A DNA stretch of 64,000 bases from Bacillus thuringiensis. Lineage in GTDB: Bacteria > Bacillota > Bacilli > Bacillales > Bacillaceae_G. The position numbers and the translations under genes are program-made. The stretch covers positions 617,501 through 681,500 of the forward strand of contig NZ_CP155559.1 in the NCBI RefSeq assembly GCF_022095615.2, read 5' to 3'. Position 1 is the first letter of the stretch; every line of letters starts with the position of its first letter. Below the pieces are notes generated by a model. It had not been told where the DNA came from. It ran no database searches and saw only the letters and a program-made list of their open reading frames with translations. Positions 16,239 through 25,295 of this stretch are shown here, one piece after another.

Positions 16239-18122
16239 CTATTCAATCGTCTTCAATAATAACTTTTTCAATAGTGGTTTAATCTTCAAACGTAAATCTT
16301 CAGCGTGATTTGCAACTAAGAAGTGGTGGTTATAAATATTTTTCATTAATTGATAAGTTGCTTCTTTCGCTTCGCCTTCTTCGATGAAGATTCCGATTAC
16401 TTCCATACCACTTTTACGAGCAAGTTTGACAGCTTCATGCGTATCTAAAATACCGTCTTGTTGATAGTCTAGCGCAGAAGGTTCACCGTCTGTAAAGACA
16501 AGTAAGAATTTATGCTTTTCTGGTCTTTTCGCAAGCTTTTCAGAAACGATCCGAATAATATATCCGTCGCGGTTATCTTCTTCTTCGCGAAGCTGCATAA
16601 TTTCGGGACCAACGTTTGGTAACGTTGAGTTTTTATACGTTACAACTTCATGGATAACGTTCGGCTTATCTTCAGGTTTAGCACTAGAAGCATCTTCCCA
16701 AAATCCGCTAATAGCGTGCGGGATTTTTAAAGATTTCAACGCTTCATGGAATAGGACCACACTCTTTTTCGTTTCTTCCATTTTGTTATACATAGAACCA
16801 GAGCAGTCCACTAACAATTGGAATGCAACGTCGAGTTCTTGTGATTCTTGTCCTTTTTTATAAAACATGCGCGGCTGCTTTTCAGTATAAATACGAAGGA
16901 ATTTCTTGCGAAGTCTTCCGTAGTATTTATCACTATTTGCATTCGTTTTATTTTCAATCGTTTTTTCGATAATTTTCTTTAATTCTTTTACATCTTTATT
17001 AACGACTGATTTGATAGCTTGGTAATCTTTTTTCTCATCGGTATTTGCTTTGCGAGCTTCTTTAAATGTATGAGAGGCACCAACGTTATACTTACCGTAT
17101 GCACCCTCGCTTTGGCTAGAAGCGTGTGAAGCTCTTGCTTCTTCTGTATCAGCGCCATCAAAGTTGGATTGTGTACTTTTTTGAGAAGTACCTTGTACAG
17201 AGCCAAGTGCTTGGTCACCATCTTCTGATTCACGAGCAGTGTCACCCATCATATTTGTTTTTGTTCCGCTTTCTAATTCAAAGCGTAAAAAGTTCTCGTT
17301 TTCATTGTTTTTATTTTCACGATGCCATGTGGAGAAACTTTCATCCATTTTGTTTTTATTTTCATCGTCATCTATAAGCTGCGTATCATCATTTGCTAAA
17401 TCTTCGACGCGACAGTTCTTTTCGTCTGCAATGACAGATAAATAAAGCGGAGCATGTCCGAAATAATTGTTCAGCATATCACTTTCAAGAAGCTCCTCTA
17501 AGCGATAGCGAATTTTTTCAACGATATACATAATGTCTTCTGTATTACGAGCTTGGAATGTTTCATGCAAAATTGATTCAATTTGCTCGAAATATTCATT
17601 ATTAAACATTTCATATTTATCGCTCGTTAATGAAAGATAGCAGAGACAAAATAGACGATCACCGTGATAGTTACGAACACGATTGATTTCATTTTGTGAA
17701 CCAAAGTAATTGCGATACATTTCTTTTCTTCTTTTAAAAACATGCTTTGTGCCGGGGCGTAAGTTTTTTACGATTTCCTCAACACGTAAATCTTCTAATA
17801 GAACAAATAATTGTGTTAAAAACTTTTTTAGATGCGATTCTTGTAATTCAATCGCATAAGAACGAATTAAAGTCATGTCCGAGTAATGTTTATTACCAAG
17901 TGCTTTTAAAAACACTTCGCTTTTTAATCCGATTACTGTATCTTCTTCTTTTCGATCATCCCAAAAGTGACTAATGACAACCTTTTTTTCAATTTCGTCG
18001 TAGTATGCTTTATAGCCATACTCGAGGTAGGCATCGTCTTCTTTTAGAAGGGCATACATTAAGTTTTCCATTTGTAGAAACAGCGACGCATCAATTTTTT
18101 TGTCACTAAAAATTTGTCTCAT
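16239..18122 (-). CDS. yojO: VWA-domain protein partnered with a MoxR ATPase (YojO/NorD-like)
   Basis: A 627-residue protein with a C-terminal von Willebrand A domain (about 440-620). The MIDAS metal motif is VDCSGSM near 443. The middle (about 230-390) is low-complexity, acidic and Ser/Gln/Asn-rich; the N-terminal 220 residues are a helical domain as in CobT/NorD-type proteins. Such VWA proteins act with MoxR AAA+ ATPases as chaperones inserting metals or activating enzymes. The partner ATPase gene ends 3 nt upstream. B. subtilis YojN/YojO have the same order. It starts at ATG 18122. The client enzyme is unknown; 'nitric oxide reductase activation' is annotation by similarity. Confidence 0.82.
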   Translation of the reverse strand: MRQIFSDKKIDASLFLQMENLMYALLKEDDAYLEYGYKAYYDEIEKKVVISHFWDDRKEEDTVIGLKSEVFLKALGNKHYSDMTLIRSYAIELQESHLKKFLTQLFVLLEDLRVEEIVKNLRPGTKHVFKRRKEMYRNYFGSQNEINRVRNYHGDRLFCLCYLSLTSDKYEMFNNEYFEQIESILHETFQARNTEDIMYIVEKIRYRLEELLESDMLNNYFGHAPLYLSVIADEKNCRVEDLANDDTQLIDDDENKNKMDESFSTWHRENKNNENENFLRFELESGTKTNMMGDTARESEDGDQALGSVQGTSQKSTQSNFDGADTEEARASHASSQSEGAYGKYNVGASHTFKEARKANTDEKKDYQAIKSVVNKDVKELKKIIEKTIENKTNANSDKYYGRLRKKFLRIYTEKQPRMFYKKGQESQELDVAFQLLVDCSGSMYNKMEETKKSVVLFHEALKSLKIPHAISGFWEDASSAKPEDKPNVIHEVVTYKNSTLPNVGPEIMQLREEEDNRDGYIIRIVSEKLAKRPEKHKFLLVFTDGEPSALDYQQDGILDTHEAVKLARKSGMEVIGIFIEEGEAKEATYQLMKNIYNHHFLVANHAEDLRLKIKPLLKKLLLKTIE

Positions 18123-18125
18123 GAA

Positions 18126-19019
18126 TTATCCCTCAAAGAAATAACTTTCTGCTAATTCACGGACAGTCATTTGTTCTGTTTCATCGTTTAATTTTGCGAT
18201 AATACTACGTTCAATTGCACGCATAACAGGAATATATACACCTAAATCACATGCGTCGATAATGCCACGAATACTTGCTGCTTCTTCACTTACACGTCCA
18301 TCACGAGCTAAAGGCATAAGGTCGCTTGCGAATGCAACGAACTTTTCAATTGTTGCAACATCATTTAATTTTGATTCAGATAGTAATAGTTCTTTTAATG
18401 TGTCACCTTGGATGTAAGGAACCTCAATAATAACGAAACGGTTTTTTAATGCTTCGTTTAGTTCACTTGTTCCAACGTAACCTTCATTAATTGCTGCAAT
18501 TACACGATACTCGTCATCACCGTATACAACCTCTTGTGTAAATGGGTTTGTAATCATTTTACGATAATCTAACGCACCGTGAAGAAGTGGTAATGTTTCA
18601 GGTTTCGCCATATTGATCTCATCAATATATAGGAAATGACCGTTCTTCATTGCTTTCATAAGAGGACCATTAACGAATGCAACTTCAGAAGCGCCATCTT
18701 TCGTTTGTAGTGTGTTGTATCCTAAAATACCTTCTACATCTAGGTCGACAGAACAGTTAATGCTATGCATTGGTTTTTGGAATAAAGAAGAAAGAGTTTC
18801 CGCTAGTACTGTTTTACCACTACCAGTCGGTCCTTTTAATAGAATGTTTTTGCCAAGAAGAAGTGCTGTAATGGCATCTTCAATAATGCTGTTATCAGAT
18901 GCTTTATATATTTTCTTTCCAATTAAATGTGCATTTTCACCAGCTTCTTGCTTATTCTTTTCGTGAATGTTTGAGAGCTGTTGTTTTAAATCAGCATGTA
19001 TATGAAATTGTTCTAACAT
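18126..19019 (-). CDS. yojN: MoxR-type AAA+ ATPase (YojN-like)
   Basis: A 297-residue AAA+ ATPase of the MoxR/CbbQ group. Walker A is KGPTGSGKTVLAETL near 56, Walker B is FLYIDEINMAKPETLPLLHG near 120, sensor 1 is VIAAINEGYVG and the arginine finger lies in NEALKNRFVIIEV. ATG 19019 follows AGGTGGG; an upstream in-frame start at 19127 would add 36 hydrophobic residues without an SD. It is the motor of the pair with the downstream VWA protein, 3 nt apart, and probably remodels or metallates a client enzyme. Confidence 0.87.
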   Translation of the reverse strand: MLEQFHIHADLKQQLSNIHEKNKQEAGENAHLIGKKIYKASDNSIIEDAITALLLGKNILLKGPTGSGKTVLAETLSSLFQKPMHSINCSVDLDVEGILGYNTLQTKDGASEVAFVNGPLMKAMKNGHFLYIDEINMAKPETLPLLHGALDYRKMITNPFTQEVVYGDDEYRVIAAINEGYVGTSELNEALKNRFVIIEVPYIQGDTLKELLLSESKLNDVATIEKFVAFASDLMPLARDGRVSEEAASIRGIIDACDLGVYIPVMRAIERSIIAKLNDETEQMTVRELAESYFFEG

Positions 19020-19109
19020 GTATTTCCCACCTAACATTATTTTCATAAAGTAATACATCTTATGATAACTTGTTTTAATATGGTATGCAAAGAAAAGGAG
19101 AGAAGGGAA

Positions 19110-19146
19110 ATGGAAAAGAAAAAGCAATCAATATTACATTGATTGC
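19110..19146 (-). terminator. terminator of the cardiolipin synthase gene
   Basis: GCAATCAAT (19124-19132) and ATTGATTGC (19138-19146), followed on the minus strand by a TTTTTC-rich run. It lies between cls and yojN. Confidence 0.75.
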
Positions 19147-20676
19147 TTACAGTAAAGGAGAAATGAGTCGCATAAAGGATTCTAATATTCGTTTTTTGAT
19201 ACTTCTTTTTTGGAATGCGTTCCATTTAATTTCAGTGGAATGCTTAAAGTCTTCTTCAAAATCATGTTTAATATCATGAACGGTTTCTGATTCATAAAGT
19301 ACGCTAATAAGTTCATAATTTAATTCAAAGCTGCGTACGTCCATATTTGCCGTTCCAATTGTCGCGATTTTATCATCAACGAGTACAATTTTTGCATGCA
19401 TAAAACCATCTTTATAACTATAAATGGAAGCACCAGCTTTTAAAAGTGGAGTGAAGTAGGATTGTGATGCTTGATCACTAATAATACTGTCACTTTTACC
19501 AGGATATAAAATGCGTACATCTATGCCAGATATTGCACTTAAACGTAATAATGTTAAAGTTTCTTGATCTGGAATAAAGTATGGTGTAGCGATCCAAATC
19601 GATTTTTTTGCAGAACCCATAATAGCTAATAATGTATTGCGAATGCTTTTATCATCTGAGCTTGGTCCGCTCGCTACAATTTGCACAGCGCCTTCTGCAC
19701 TTGAAATTTCTTTACCTGGGAAGTATTGTCTATTCATAAATTGATCCCAGGAATAAGTATTCAACCCACTAGATGCATAGAGCCAATCCTCTAGAAAGAT
19801 GGCTTGTAATTTATATAGTGCTTTTCCTTCTATTTTTAAATGACTATCACGCCAAACGGGAAATTTTTTTGAACGGCCAAGGTATTCATCACCGACGTTG
19901 AGCCCTCCAGTAAAACCGATTTCTCCATCTACAATGACAATTTTACGATGGTTACGATAATTGACAGTTTCAAGTAACCAAGCTGAAAAAATAGGATCAA
20001 ATTCTACAATTTCAATACCAGCTTCTTTCATAGGTTGTAAAAATCGTCTTCTTAAAGTGTTACTTCCGAGTCCATCATAAAGGAAGCGTACAATAACACC
20101 GTCTTTTGCTTTTTTTATTAAAGCATCTCGAACTTTTGTACCAATCTCATCAGATTTATAAATATAGTATTGAATATGTATGTGATGCTTTGCTTGCTCG
20201 ATAGCTTGCAAAATTTCTGAGAATGTTTGATCGCCATTTGTTAAAAGTTTTGTAGTTGTTTTATCTGCGGCAGGTCCGCCTCCAAATTTTTGTACGACTT
20301 TTGTTAAATGTGTAGAACGTTCATGTAAGGGGACTGTGAGTGATAATTCTACTCGTCTTCCTTCCAATATTTCACGGAATAATTTTCTTTGCTCTTCGGA
20401 ACGATGTAGATGTTTTTTTCTTCTCCAACGGCTACGCCCGAAAAGCGCATATAAAAGCACACCTACAACAGGGAGAAGTGCTAATACTAAAAACCATGCT
20501 AAAGTACTCTGTGGGGATCTATTTTCAATAAAAATAACGAAAGATATCCCTATGATTGTAAGAGACCATAATGCACCGAAAAAGGTATATAGCGAGAGGA
20601 TAGACGTATCTAAAAGTAAGAGTACGATAGATATAATTGTAAATACCAATAATAATTGAACGATAGGCTTCTTCAT
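19147..20676 (-). CDS. cls: cardiolipin synthase
   Basis: A 509-residue membrane phospholipase-D-type enzyme condensing two phosphatidylglycerols into cardiolipin. Two N-terminal membrane helices (about 8-30 and 36-60) precede two HxK(x)4D motifs: HRKIVIVD near 241 and HAKIVLVD near 422, with GGLNVGDEYLG and GTANMDVRSFELNYE beside them. Length matches ClsA. The last 60 residues are basic. It starts at ATG 20676. The cereus group has several cls genes, so essentiality or stress role cannot be judged from this one. Confidence 0.92.
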   Translation of the reverse strand: MKKPIVQLLLVFTIISIVLLLLDTSILSLYTFFGALWSLTIIGISFVIFIENRSPQSTLAWFLVLALLPVVGVLLYALFGRSRWRRKKHLHRSEEQRKLFREILEGRRVELSLTVPLHERSTHLTKVVQKFGGGPAADKTTTKLLTNGDQTFSEILQAIEQAKHHIHIQYYIYKSDEIGTKVRDALIKKAKDGVIVRFLYDGLGSNTLRRRFLQPMKEAGIEIVEFDPIFSAWLLETVNYRNHRKIVIVDGEIGFTGGLNVGDEYLGRSKKFPVWRDSHLKIEGKALYKLQAIFLEDWLYASSGLNTYSWDQFMNRQYFPGKEISSAEGAVQIVASGPSSDDKSIRNTLLAIMGSAKKSIWIATPYFIPDQETLTLLRLSAISGIDVRILYPGKSDSIISDQASQSYFTPLLKAGASIYSYKDGFMHAKIVLVDDKIATIGTANMDVRSFELNYELISVLYESETVHDIKHDFEEDFKHSTEIKWNAFQKRSIKKRILESFMRLISPLL

Positions 20677-20899
20677 TTCTATAAAATTCCTCTAATCTTT
20701 CTTAAATATAGACTTTTTATATAAAAAGGTATAATCCGACATTCTTATTATAAAGTGTTTTGTTTTTTTTACAAAATATAGGCATTTTCCCCATGCTTTC
20801 CGCATTTGTCCTACATACAGTATATTATCCCGCTATTTGTTGGCTAATAAATAGTGTAGGAGGGACAAAACCTTTGCCCCTTATATAGGAAAGGGGATA

Positions 20900-21028
20900 A
20901 TCATACCATGGATTTGTAGCAGGTGCATGATGAAACTTAGGGTATGGTTATCCGTATTACGTGGTTTCTTCTTATTATATAGGTTACTAACAAGGTCCGT
21001 ACTATTCATACAATACCTATTAAGATGA
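20900..21028 (+). pseudogene. decayed Gly/Tyr-rich small protein gene (candidate)
   Basis: One plus-strand frame reads YHGFVAGA, two TGA codons, NLGYGYPYYVVSSYYIGY, a TAA, QGPYYSYNTY, then a TAA. The Tyr/Gly/Pro composition resembles the next gene and small Bacillus coat proteins, so this looks like a broken copy of such a gene. Another frame (20927-21028) is open for 33 residues (MMKLRVWLSVLRGFFLLYRL...) after AGGTG, giving a basic hydrophobic peptide; that is the competing reading. Arms GGATAATCATACC (20896-20908) and GGTATGGTTATCC (20941-20953), with one mismatch, form an inverted repeat over it. Confidence 0.3.
21007..21015 (+). promoter_or_regulatory. possible mother-cell (SigE/SigK) -10 element
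   Basis: CATACAATA matches the SigK -10 CATANNNTA and the SigE -10 CATACAMT. It lies about 47 nt before the His-rich gene start. No -35 at the right spacing is convincing. Confidence 0.3.
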
Positions 21029-21053
21029 GAAAACGGAAAAGGAGATGGGAAAC

Positions 21054-21398
21054 ATGAATTATATAGAAAATAACGGATTGTATTATCGTCATAATCATGG
21101 AGGGCACCATCATAATGGAGGGCATAATCACCATGGTGGACACAATCATTATGATCATCATCATCACGGTGGCGGATGGGGCTGGGGTGGCGGCTCATGG
21201 GGCGGTGGATTTTTTCCTGGAAGTTTTGCTGGAGGCATGTTAGGTGGACTTACAGCTGGCGCATTAACGGGTGCAGCAGGTGGAGGCTACTATCCAGCAC
21301 CGTACCCAGTAACTTATCCAGCGCCATACCCAGCGCCATACCCAGCACCATATCCAACGCCATATCCGGGTTATCAGCAAATACCATATCCGTATTAA
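21054..21398 (+). CDS. His/Gly-rich protein with glycine-zipper segment and YPAP repeats
   Basis: A 114-residue protein of unknown function with three parts. Residues 1-45 are rich in His and Asn (14 His, with runs HHH and HHHH), suited to bind metal. Residues 46-80 are Gly/Trp-rich, then a small-residue hydrophobic stretch FAGGMLGGLTAGALTGAAGG like a membrane-associating glycine zipper. The tail is a run of YPAP-type tetrapeptides encoded by imperfect 12-bp tandem repeats. ATG 21054 is 9 nt after AAAAGGAG; ATG 21045 abuts the SD. Composition and the possible mother-cell promoter suggest a coat or exosporium protein. This is inference. Confidence 0.75.
   Translation: MNYIENNGLYYRHNHGGHHHNGGHNHHGGHNHYDHHHHGGGWGWGGGSWGGGFFPGSFAGGMLGGLTAGALTGAAGGGYYPAPYPVTYPAPYPAPYPAPYPTPYPGYQQIPYPY
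21296..21378 (+). repeat. 12-bp imperfect tandem repeats encoding YPAP units
   Basis: About six or seven copies of a unit like CCAGCGCCATAC, each encoding Pro-Ala-Pro-Tyr with third-base drift and occasional Val/Thr for Ala. Copy number could vary between strains. Confidence 0.7.
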
Positions 21399-21401
21399 AT
21401 T

Positions 21402-21428
21402 AAAAAAGAGGATATCCTCTTTTTTTTT
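21402..21428 (+). terminator. terminator of the His-rich gene
   Basis: AAAAAAGAGGAT / ATCCTCTTTTTT is a self-complementary palindrome with no spare loop bases, then more T's. The strongest part of the stem is short. Confidence 0.65.
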
Positions 21429-21479
21429 CGTTTAATAAAGTATTTATTTATAAAATACTTCCAAAATAAAGGTGAAAAT

Positions 21480-21662
21480 ATGTTAATATTTTGTTATTGT
21501 AATTTAAAAACATATATACTAATTTTAATTTTTATATTATTATTCGTGAATAGTTGTATAGTGTGCTCAAACTTCTATTTTGCTAGTAAAGTAAAGAGGT
21601 TAAATGTGAGCGGGATTAATAGGAAACAGTGGTTGTATAGAGCTAGCTATAAAGGAATGTAA
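21480..21662 (+). CDS. possible 60-aa single-span membrane protein
   Basis: The ORF starts 5 nt after AAAGGTG. Residues 10-35 form a hydrophobic segment (TYILILIFILLFVNSCIVC) followed by a basic tail (KVKRLN...NRKQWLYRASYKGM), a typical layout for a small membrane peptide with the tail inside. AT-rich DNA makes chance ORFs common and no homologue is recognised. The rest of the 496-bp gap (21399-21894) shows nothing else. Confidence 0.35.
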   Translation: MLIFCYCNLKTYILILIFILLFVNSCIVCSNFYFASKVKRLNVSGINRKQWLYRASYKGM

Positions 21663-21894
21663 GAGAATGAATAAGGTATAATAAAGTAAGCTAATTATAA
21701 CGATCAGAAACTACTATTTATAATTGAAACGGTATTATATTGCTTTTTATTACAAATAATATTATGTTATTTTAATCGGCATATTTCAAAATGTGATTTA
21801 TGTAAAGGACGATTATTAGGAAATGAAATATCTCTATTTCTATGAAAAGAAACAAGTTGTGTTTTAGTCAGATAGGAAGCAAGGAGAGATGCGC

Positions 21895-23601
21895 ATGCTA
21901 GAACAAAGAGGTCATGCATTATATGACTCTTCATTGCGAGATTTAAAGTTAGCATTAGATGAGTCTTCAATTGTTGCGATTACAGACCGAAATGGTCTTA
22001 TTACATATGTAAATGATAAGTTTTGTGAAATCTCCAAATATACACGAGAAGAGTTAATAGGGAAAGATCATCGTATTTTAAATTCAGGATATCACCCGAA
22101 AACATTTTTTCAAATTCTATGGAAGCGCATTTTGAGCGGAAAGGTATGGAGGGGTGAGATTCGAAATCAAGCAAAAGATGGAACATATTATTGGGTTAAA
22201 ACAACAATTGTTCCATTTTTAAATGAAAAAGGAGAGCCATACCAATTTATTGCGATCCGAAATGATATTAGTAGTAGGAAAGAAGCAGAACAGAGGTTGC
22301 GGTTAAGCGAAAGTCGTTATAGGGAGCTTGCGTATCATGATGCTTTAACGAGTTTACCGAACCGATTGCAGTTAATAACGACTGTAAATGAGATGATTGC
22401 AGGCAAAAAAGAATTTGGTATGATTTACTTTGATTTGGATCGTTTTAAATTTGTAAACGATACGTTAGGTCATATGATAGGGGATTTACTTTTGAGTGAA
22501 GTTGCTTCACGGTTGCATTATGTGCTAGGAGAGAAAGATGTTCTGGCTAGGCTGGGTGGCGACGAATTTGTACTGTTAACAAAAAGTCATACACAAGATG
22601 TGATGAGGCAGTTAGCGACATCTGTGTTGTCATGTTTTCAGGCACCATTTATGCTTGAAGGTCATGAGGTATACATTTCAGCTAGTCTAGGACTGTGCTC
22701 ATATCCGCAAGACGGACAAGATGTAGAAACTCTATTGAAAAATTCGGATTTAGCTATGTATAGCGCGAAAGAACAAGGCAGAAATGCCGCGTGTTTCTTT
22801 ACAGATGAGTTACGTGCGAAAATAAATCGTAGAATGAAAATTGAATTCGCTTTGCAAAAGGCAATTCGTGATGAAGAGTTAGACGTGGCACTGCAGCCTA
22901 TTATTGATTTGAAAACGAAGAAATATATTGGTATTGAGGCTTTAGCGCGTTGTTCGACAGAAGAAGGGCCTATTTCGGCAGGCGAATTTATTCCAGTAGC
23001 TGAAGAATCTGGACTTATTATAAAATTAGGGGACTGGATATTAGAAAAGTCATGTCGCTTGTTTAAAACATTGCCAGATTACGAAGAAGGACTAAAGTTA
23101 TCTGTGAATTTATCCATACAACAATTAATGCAAAAGCGTTTTATTTTATCTGTACGTAGTATTTTAAGGAGAACTGGCTTTCCGCCGAATCGTTTAATTT
23201 TAGAAATAACGGAAAGTATTGCTGTACGCCATTTTGATTATATTATTGCTACATTACAAGAATTAAGAAATATGGGTATTTTAATTGCTTTAGATGACTT
23301 CGGAACGGGCTATTCTTCCTTATATTATTTAAAACAACTACCACTGGATATAGTGAAAATTGACCGTAACTTTATTCATGAATTTCATTATGATCACGCA
23401 CAGCCAGAGCGAACGATTGTCAAATCTGTTATTGAAATTGCCCATAGCTTAAATTTAGCAGTAGTTGCTGAAGGGGTAGAAACAGTAGAGCAAGAAAGTT
23501 TATTACAATCTATGGGCTGTGATTACGTACAAGGATTTTATTATGCGAAGCCCTTATCTGTAGGAGAGTTAAAAGAAAAGTTAATTATAGATTTTGAATG
23601 A
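21895..23601 (+). CDS. PAS-GGDEF-EAL cyclic-di-GMP enzyme
   Basis: A 568-residue soluble signalling protein. A PAS domain (about 15-135; [20 protein letters not shown]) is followed by the PAC motif. The GGDEF domain (about 145-300) has an intact LGGDEF active site and [14 protein letters not shown]. The EAL domain (about 310-560) has [15 protein letters not shown] and KIDRNF, so catalytic residues of both diguanylate cyclase and phosphodiesterase look complete. The RxxD inhibitory site is not present before GGDEF. No membrane segment. ATG 21895 is 8 nt after AAGGAG. It is bifunctional or PAS-switched; which activity dominates cannot be told. It likely affects biofilm or motility. Confidence 0.93.
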   Translation: MLEQRGHALYDSSLRDLKLALDESSIVAITDRNGLITYVNDKFCEISKYTREELIGKDHRILNSGYHPKTFFQILWKRILSGKVWRGEIRNQAKDGTYYWVKTTIVPFLNEKGEPYQFIAIRNDISSRKEAEQRLRLSESRYRELAYHDALTSLPNRLQLITTVNEMIAGKKEFGMIYFDLDRFKFVNDTLGHMIGDLLLSEVASRLHYVLGEKDVLARLGGDEFVLLTKSHTQDVMRQLATSVLSCFQAPFMLEGHEVYISASLGLCSYPQDGQDVETLLKNSDLAMYSAKEQGRNAACFFTDELRAKINRRMKIEFALQKAIRDEELDVALQPIIDLKTKKYIGIEALARCSTEEGPISAGEFIPVAEESGLIIKLGDWILEKSCRLFKTLPDYEEGLKLSVNLSIQQLMQKRFILSVRSILRRTGFPPNRLILEITESIAVRHFDYIIATLQELRNMGILIALDDFGTGYSSLYYLKQLPLDIVKIDRNFIHEFHYDHAQPERTIVKSVIEIAHSLNLAVVAEGVETVEQESLLQSMGCDYVQGFYYAKPLSVGELKEKLIIDFE

Positions 23602-23630
23602 AAAAGAGAAGCCGATAGCTTCTCTTTTTT
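23601..23630. terminator. bidirectional terminator between the GGDEF/EAL and permease genes
   Basis: AAAAAGAGAAGC (23601-23612), CGATA, GCTTCTCTTTTTT (23618-23630). Confidence 0.85.
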
Positions 23631-25026
23631 AATTCGTTTTTTGTGAGTTTTTCATTAGTACTGGATAAAGAATAAGACCTAATACAAACAATCCAATTCC
23701 TAAGAAGAACGTTTTTAAATCAGCAGTTCCGGTTTTGATAACCCAAATAGAGTATACAAATGCTAATGTAGTAATGATCCCATCCTTTATTCGAGAGCCA
23801 GGCATTACATCATACGTTTCTCCTGTAATAACTAATTTGAATTGGTACAACGTAGAAACAAGGTATGGAATTAAATAAGCTAATGTTGCTACAACGATAG
23901 CGAAATTATAAGCTTCTGACACAGTACCAGAAATCGTTGAGAATAAGAAAATTTGCGTCATCACATTTGTAATAAATAATGATTTTGAAGGACTCCCTTT
24001 TTTATTTGTTTTCGCGAAAAACTTAGGGAAAAGTCCATTCTTTGCTGCCTGGTAAGGTACTTCTGAACTAACAACAATCCAGCCAACTGTTGATCCAAAT
24101 AAAGATACAAGTGCAAGTAAAGCCATGATGTAGGCACCTTTATTGCCAATTGCTAAATTTAATGCGTCTACTAATGGTTTTTGAGATTCTTTTAAAGCAT
24201 CTTGCGGAAGAGCTCCCATTGTAAGTAAAGTAATTGACATGTAAATAAGAAGAGCGATAATTAATCCGAAAATGGTAGCTTTTTTTACATCACGCTGAGA
24301 TTTTGCACGGTTAGAAAGCATTACAGCAGATTCAATACCGATAAATGCCCAGAGTGTTGCGATAGCAGCTGAATTGATTTGTCCACCTAACGAAATTGAT
24401 TGTCCAGCTTCATTCATAAATGTTTGACCGTCTCCGAAATTAGAGGCATTGAAGATGAATAATGTGATTACAATAAACATTGTAAATCCGATAATCTTTG
24501 CAATGGTAGCAAGAAGATTCATATTTCCAGCTCGGTCAATATTTTGAGAAAGAATATATTGAATTCCCCATAACATAAGGCTACATACGAGGAAAGTTAA
24601 TCCTTTTCCGAGTTCTAGTGAAAATCCGTTCGTTGAAAAGAGAATTTGCTTACTTTGTAAAACTGGAAAGAATGTCGATAAATATCCAGCAAAGGAAATA
24701 ATAACAGATGCGGTTGCAGCCCAGTTCGCAGCCCAATAGCCCCATGCCATACTATATCCTGCAACTTTACCCGCTTTTTTTGAAGGGAACATTGCTTGAG
24801 CGTAACTTTGTGGTCCAGCTTTTAATTCTGGTTTTCGGATTGCTAAATTTCCAAATACGAGTGCAATCATAAATACGCCAAGTCCTGTAATACTCCATGC
24901 AAGTGTAGAACCCATTGGACCTGATACGTGTGCTAAATTTGCTGGGAGCATAAATACGCCACCGCCAACCATATTTCCGATCACAAAAGCCGTTAAAATC
25001 CATAATCCCCATTTTTTCGTTTCCAT
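23629..25026 (-). CDS. APC-family amino-acid permease or antiporter under a His-codon leader
   Basis: A 465-residue transporter of the basic amino-acid/polyamine antiporter branch of the APC superfamily, with about 12 membrane segments. The N-terminal block FVIGNMVGGGVFMLPANLA (near 16-34) is the APC helix-1 substrate motif, and WAFIGIESAVMLSNRAK (near 226) is the conserved helix-6 region. General similarity is to ArcD/YvsH/LysP-like exchangers. The start ATG 25026 follows AAAGGAG. The 260-nt leader with a four-His peptide and a terminator suggests histidine or a related compound as signal, and so perhaps substrate. Direction of transport is not deducible. Confidence 0.87.
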   Translation of the reverse strand: METKKWGLWILTAFVIGNMVGGGVFMLPANLAHVSGPMGSTLAWSITGLGVFMIALVFGNLAIRKPELKAGPQSYAQAMFPSKKAGKVAGYSMAWGYWAANWAATASVIISFAGYLSTFFPVLQSKQILFSTNGFSLELGKGLTFLVCSLMLWGIQYILSQNIDRAGNMNLLATIAKIIGFTMFIVITLFIFNASNFGDGQTFMNEAGQSISLGGQINSAAIATLWAFIGIESAVMLSNRAKSQRDVKKATIFGLIIALLIYMSITLLTMGALPQDALKESQKPLVDALNLAIGNKGAYIMALLALVSLFGSTVGWIVVSSEVPYQAAKNGLFPKFFAKTNKKGSPSKSLFITNVMTQIFLFSTISGTVSEAYNFAIVVATLAYLIPYLVSTLYQFKLVITGETYDVMPGSRIKDGIITTLAFVYSIWVIKTGTADLKTFFLGIGLFVLGLILYPVLMKNSQKTN

Positions 25027-25088
25027 TTTTGTTAACTCCTTTGTAGTAAGTTTTGCTTAAACATCATTTTTTACTAGCTTTTTGACAA

Positions 25089-25131
25089 TAAAAAAAGAGC
25101 CATGTAGATAAAAAATACCTACATGGCTCTT
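25089..25131 (-). terminator. attenuator terminator in the permease leader
   Basis: The minus-strand stem AGAGCCATGTAG (25130-25119) / CTACATGGCTCT (25107-25096) is followed by seven U's. It lies about 60 nt upstream of the permease start, inside the transcript, so it must be bypassed for expression. The GUAGGUA of its 5' side (25122-25116) can instead pair with UACCUAC at 25146-25140. Confidence 0.85.
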
Positions 25132-25133
25132 CG

Positions 25134-25201
25134 CCTAACGTAGGTACAACGGGAATAACCCTTGTACCTACGCGTAATTTTTCCGCTAGGTTTCAAGGGT
25201 T
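25134..25201 (-). promoter_or_regulatory. alternative-pairing leader RNA of the permease
   Basis: Segment 1, AACCCUUG (25201-25194), begins within the leader-peptide stop codon. It pairs with CAAGGGUU (25164-25157), supported by CCUAGCG/CGC-UAGG inside. Alternatively CGUAGGUACAA (25172-25162) pairs with UUGUACCUACG (25149-25139) with an internal GGG/CCC, which excludes the first pairing. CCUAGCG may also pair with CGUUAGG (25140-25134). The competing helices followed by a terminator are what an attenuator or riboswitch would show. No T-box, L-box or SAM-box consensus is visible. Confidence 0.65.
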
Positions 25202-25259
25202 ACGTATGATGATGATGTTTTTGTGCAAATGTAACTACAATTGTTGTATAAGTAAGCAT
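25200..25259 (-). CDS. leader peptide with four consecutive histidine codons
   Basis: A 19-residue ORF, MLTYTTIVVTFAQKHHHHT, starts at ATG 25259 with AAAGGGAG about 9 nt upstream. The four CAT codons (25217-25206) end two codons before the stop, exactly where a ribosome waiting for His-tRNA would cover the next RNA helix. This is the arrangement of the proteobacterial his attenuator. In Bacillus, His-responsive leaders are usually T-boxes, so this would be unusual. Evidence is sequence pattern only. Confidence 0.65.
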   Translation of the reverse strand: MLTYTTIVVTFAQKHHHHT

Positions 25260-25295
25260 AGTTCTTTGCTCCCTTTCTCCTCTGATTTTGAAGTT

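Noticed and set aside
25134..25290. T-box or lysine riboswitch in the permease leader
   Set aside because: The T-box core (AGGGTGGNACCGCG), the AGUA bulge and the large L-box fold are not visible; the peptide-coding sequence and simple alternative hairpins explain the leader better.
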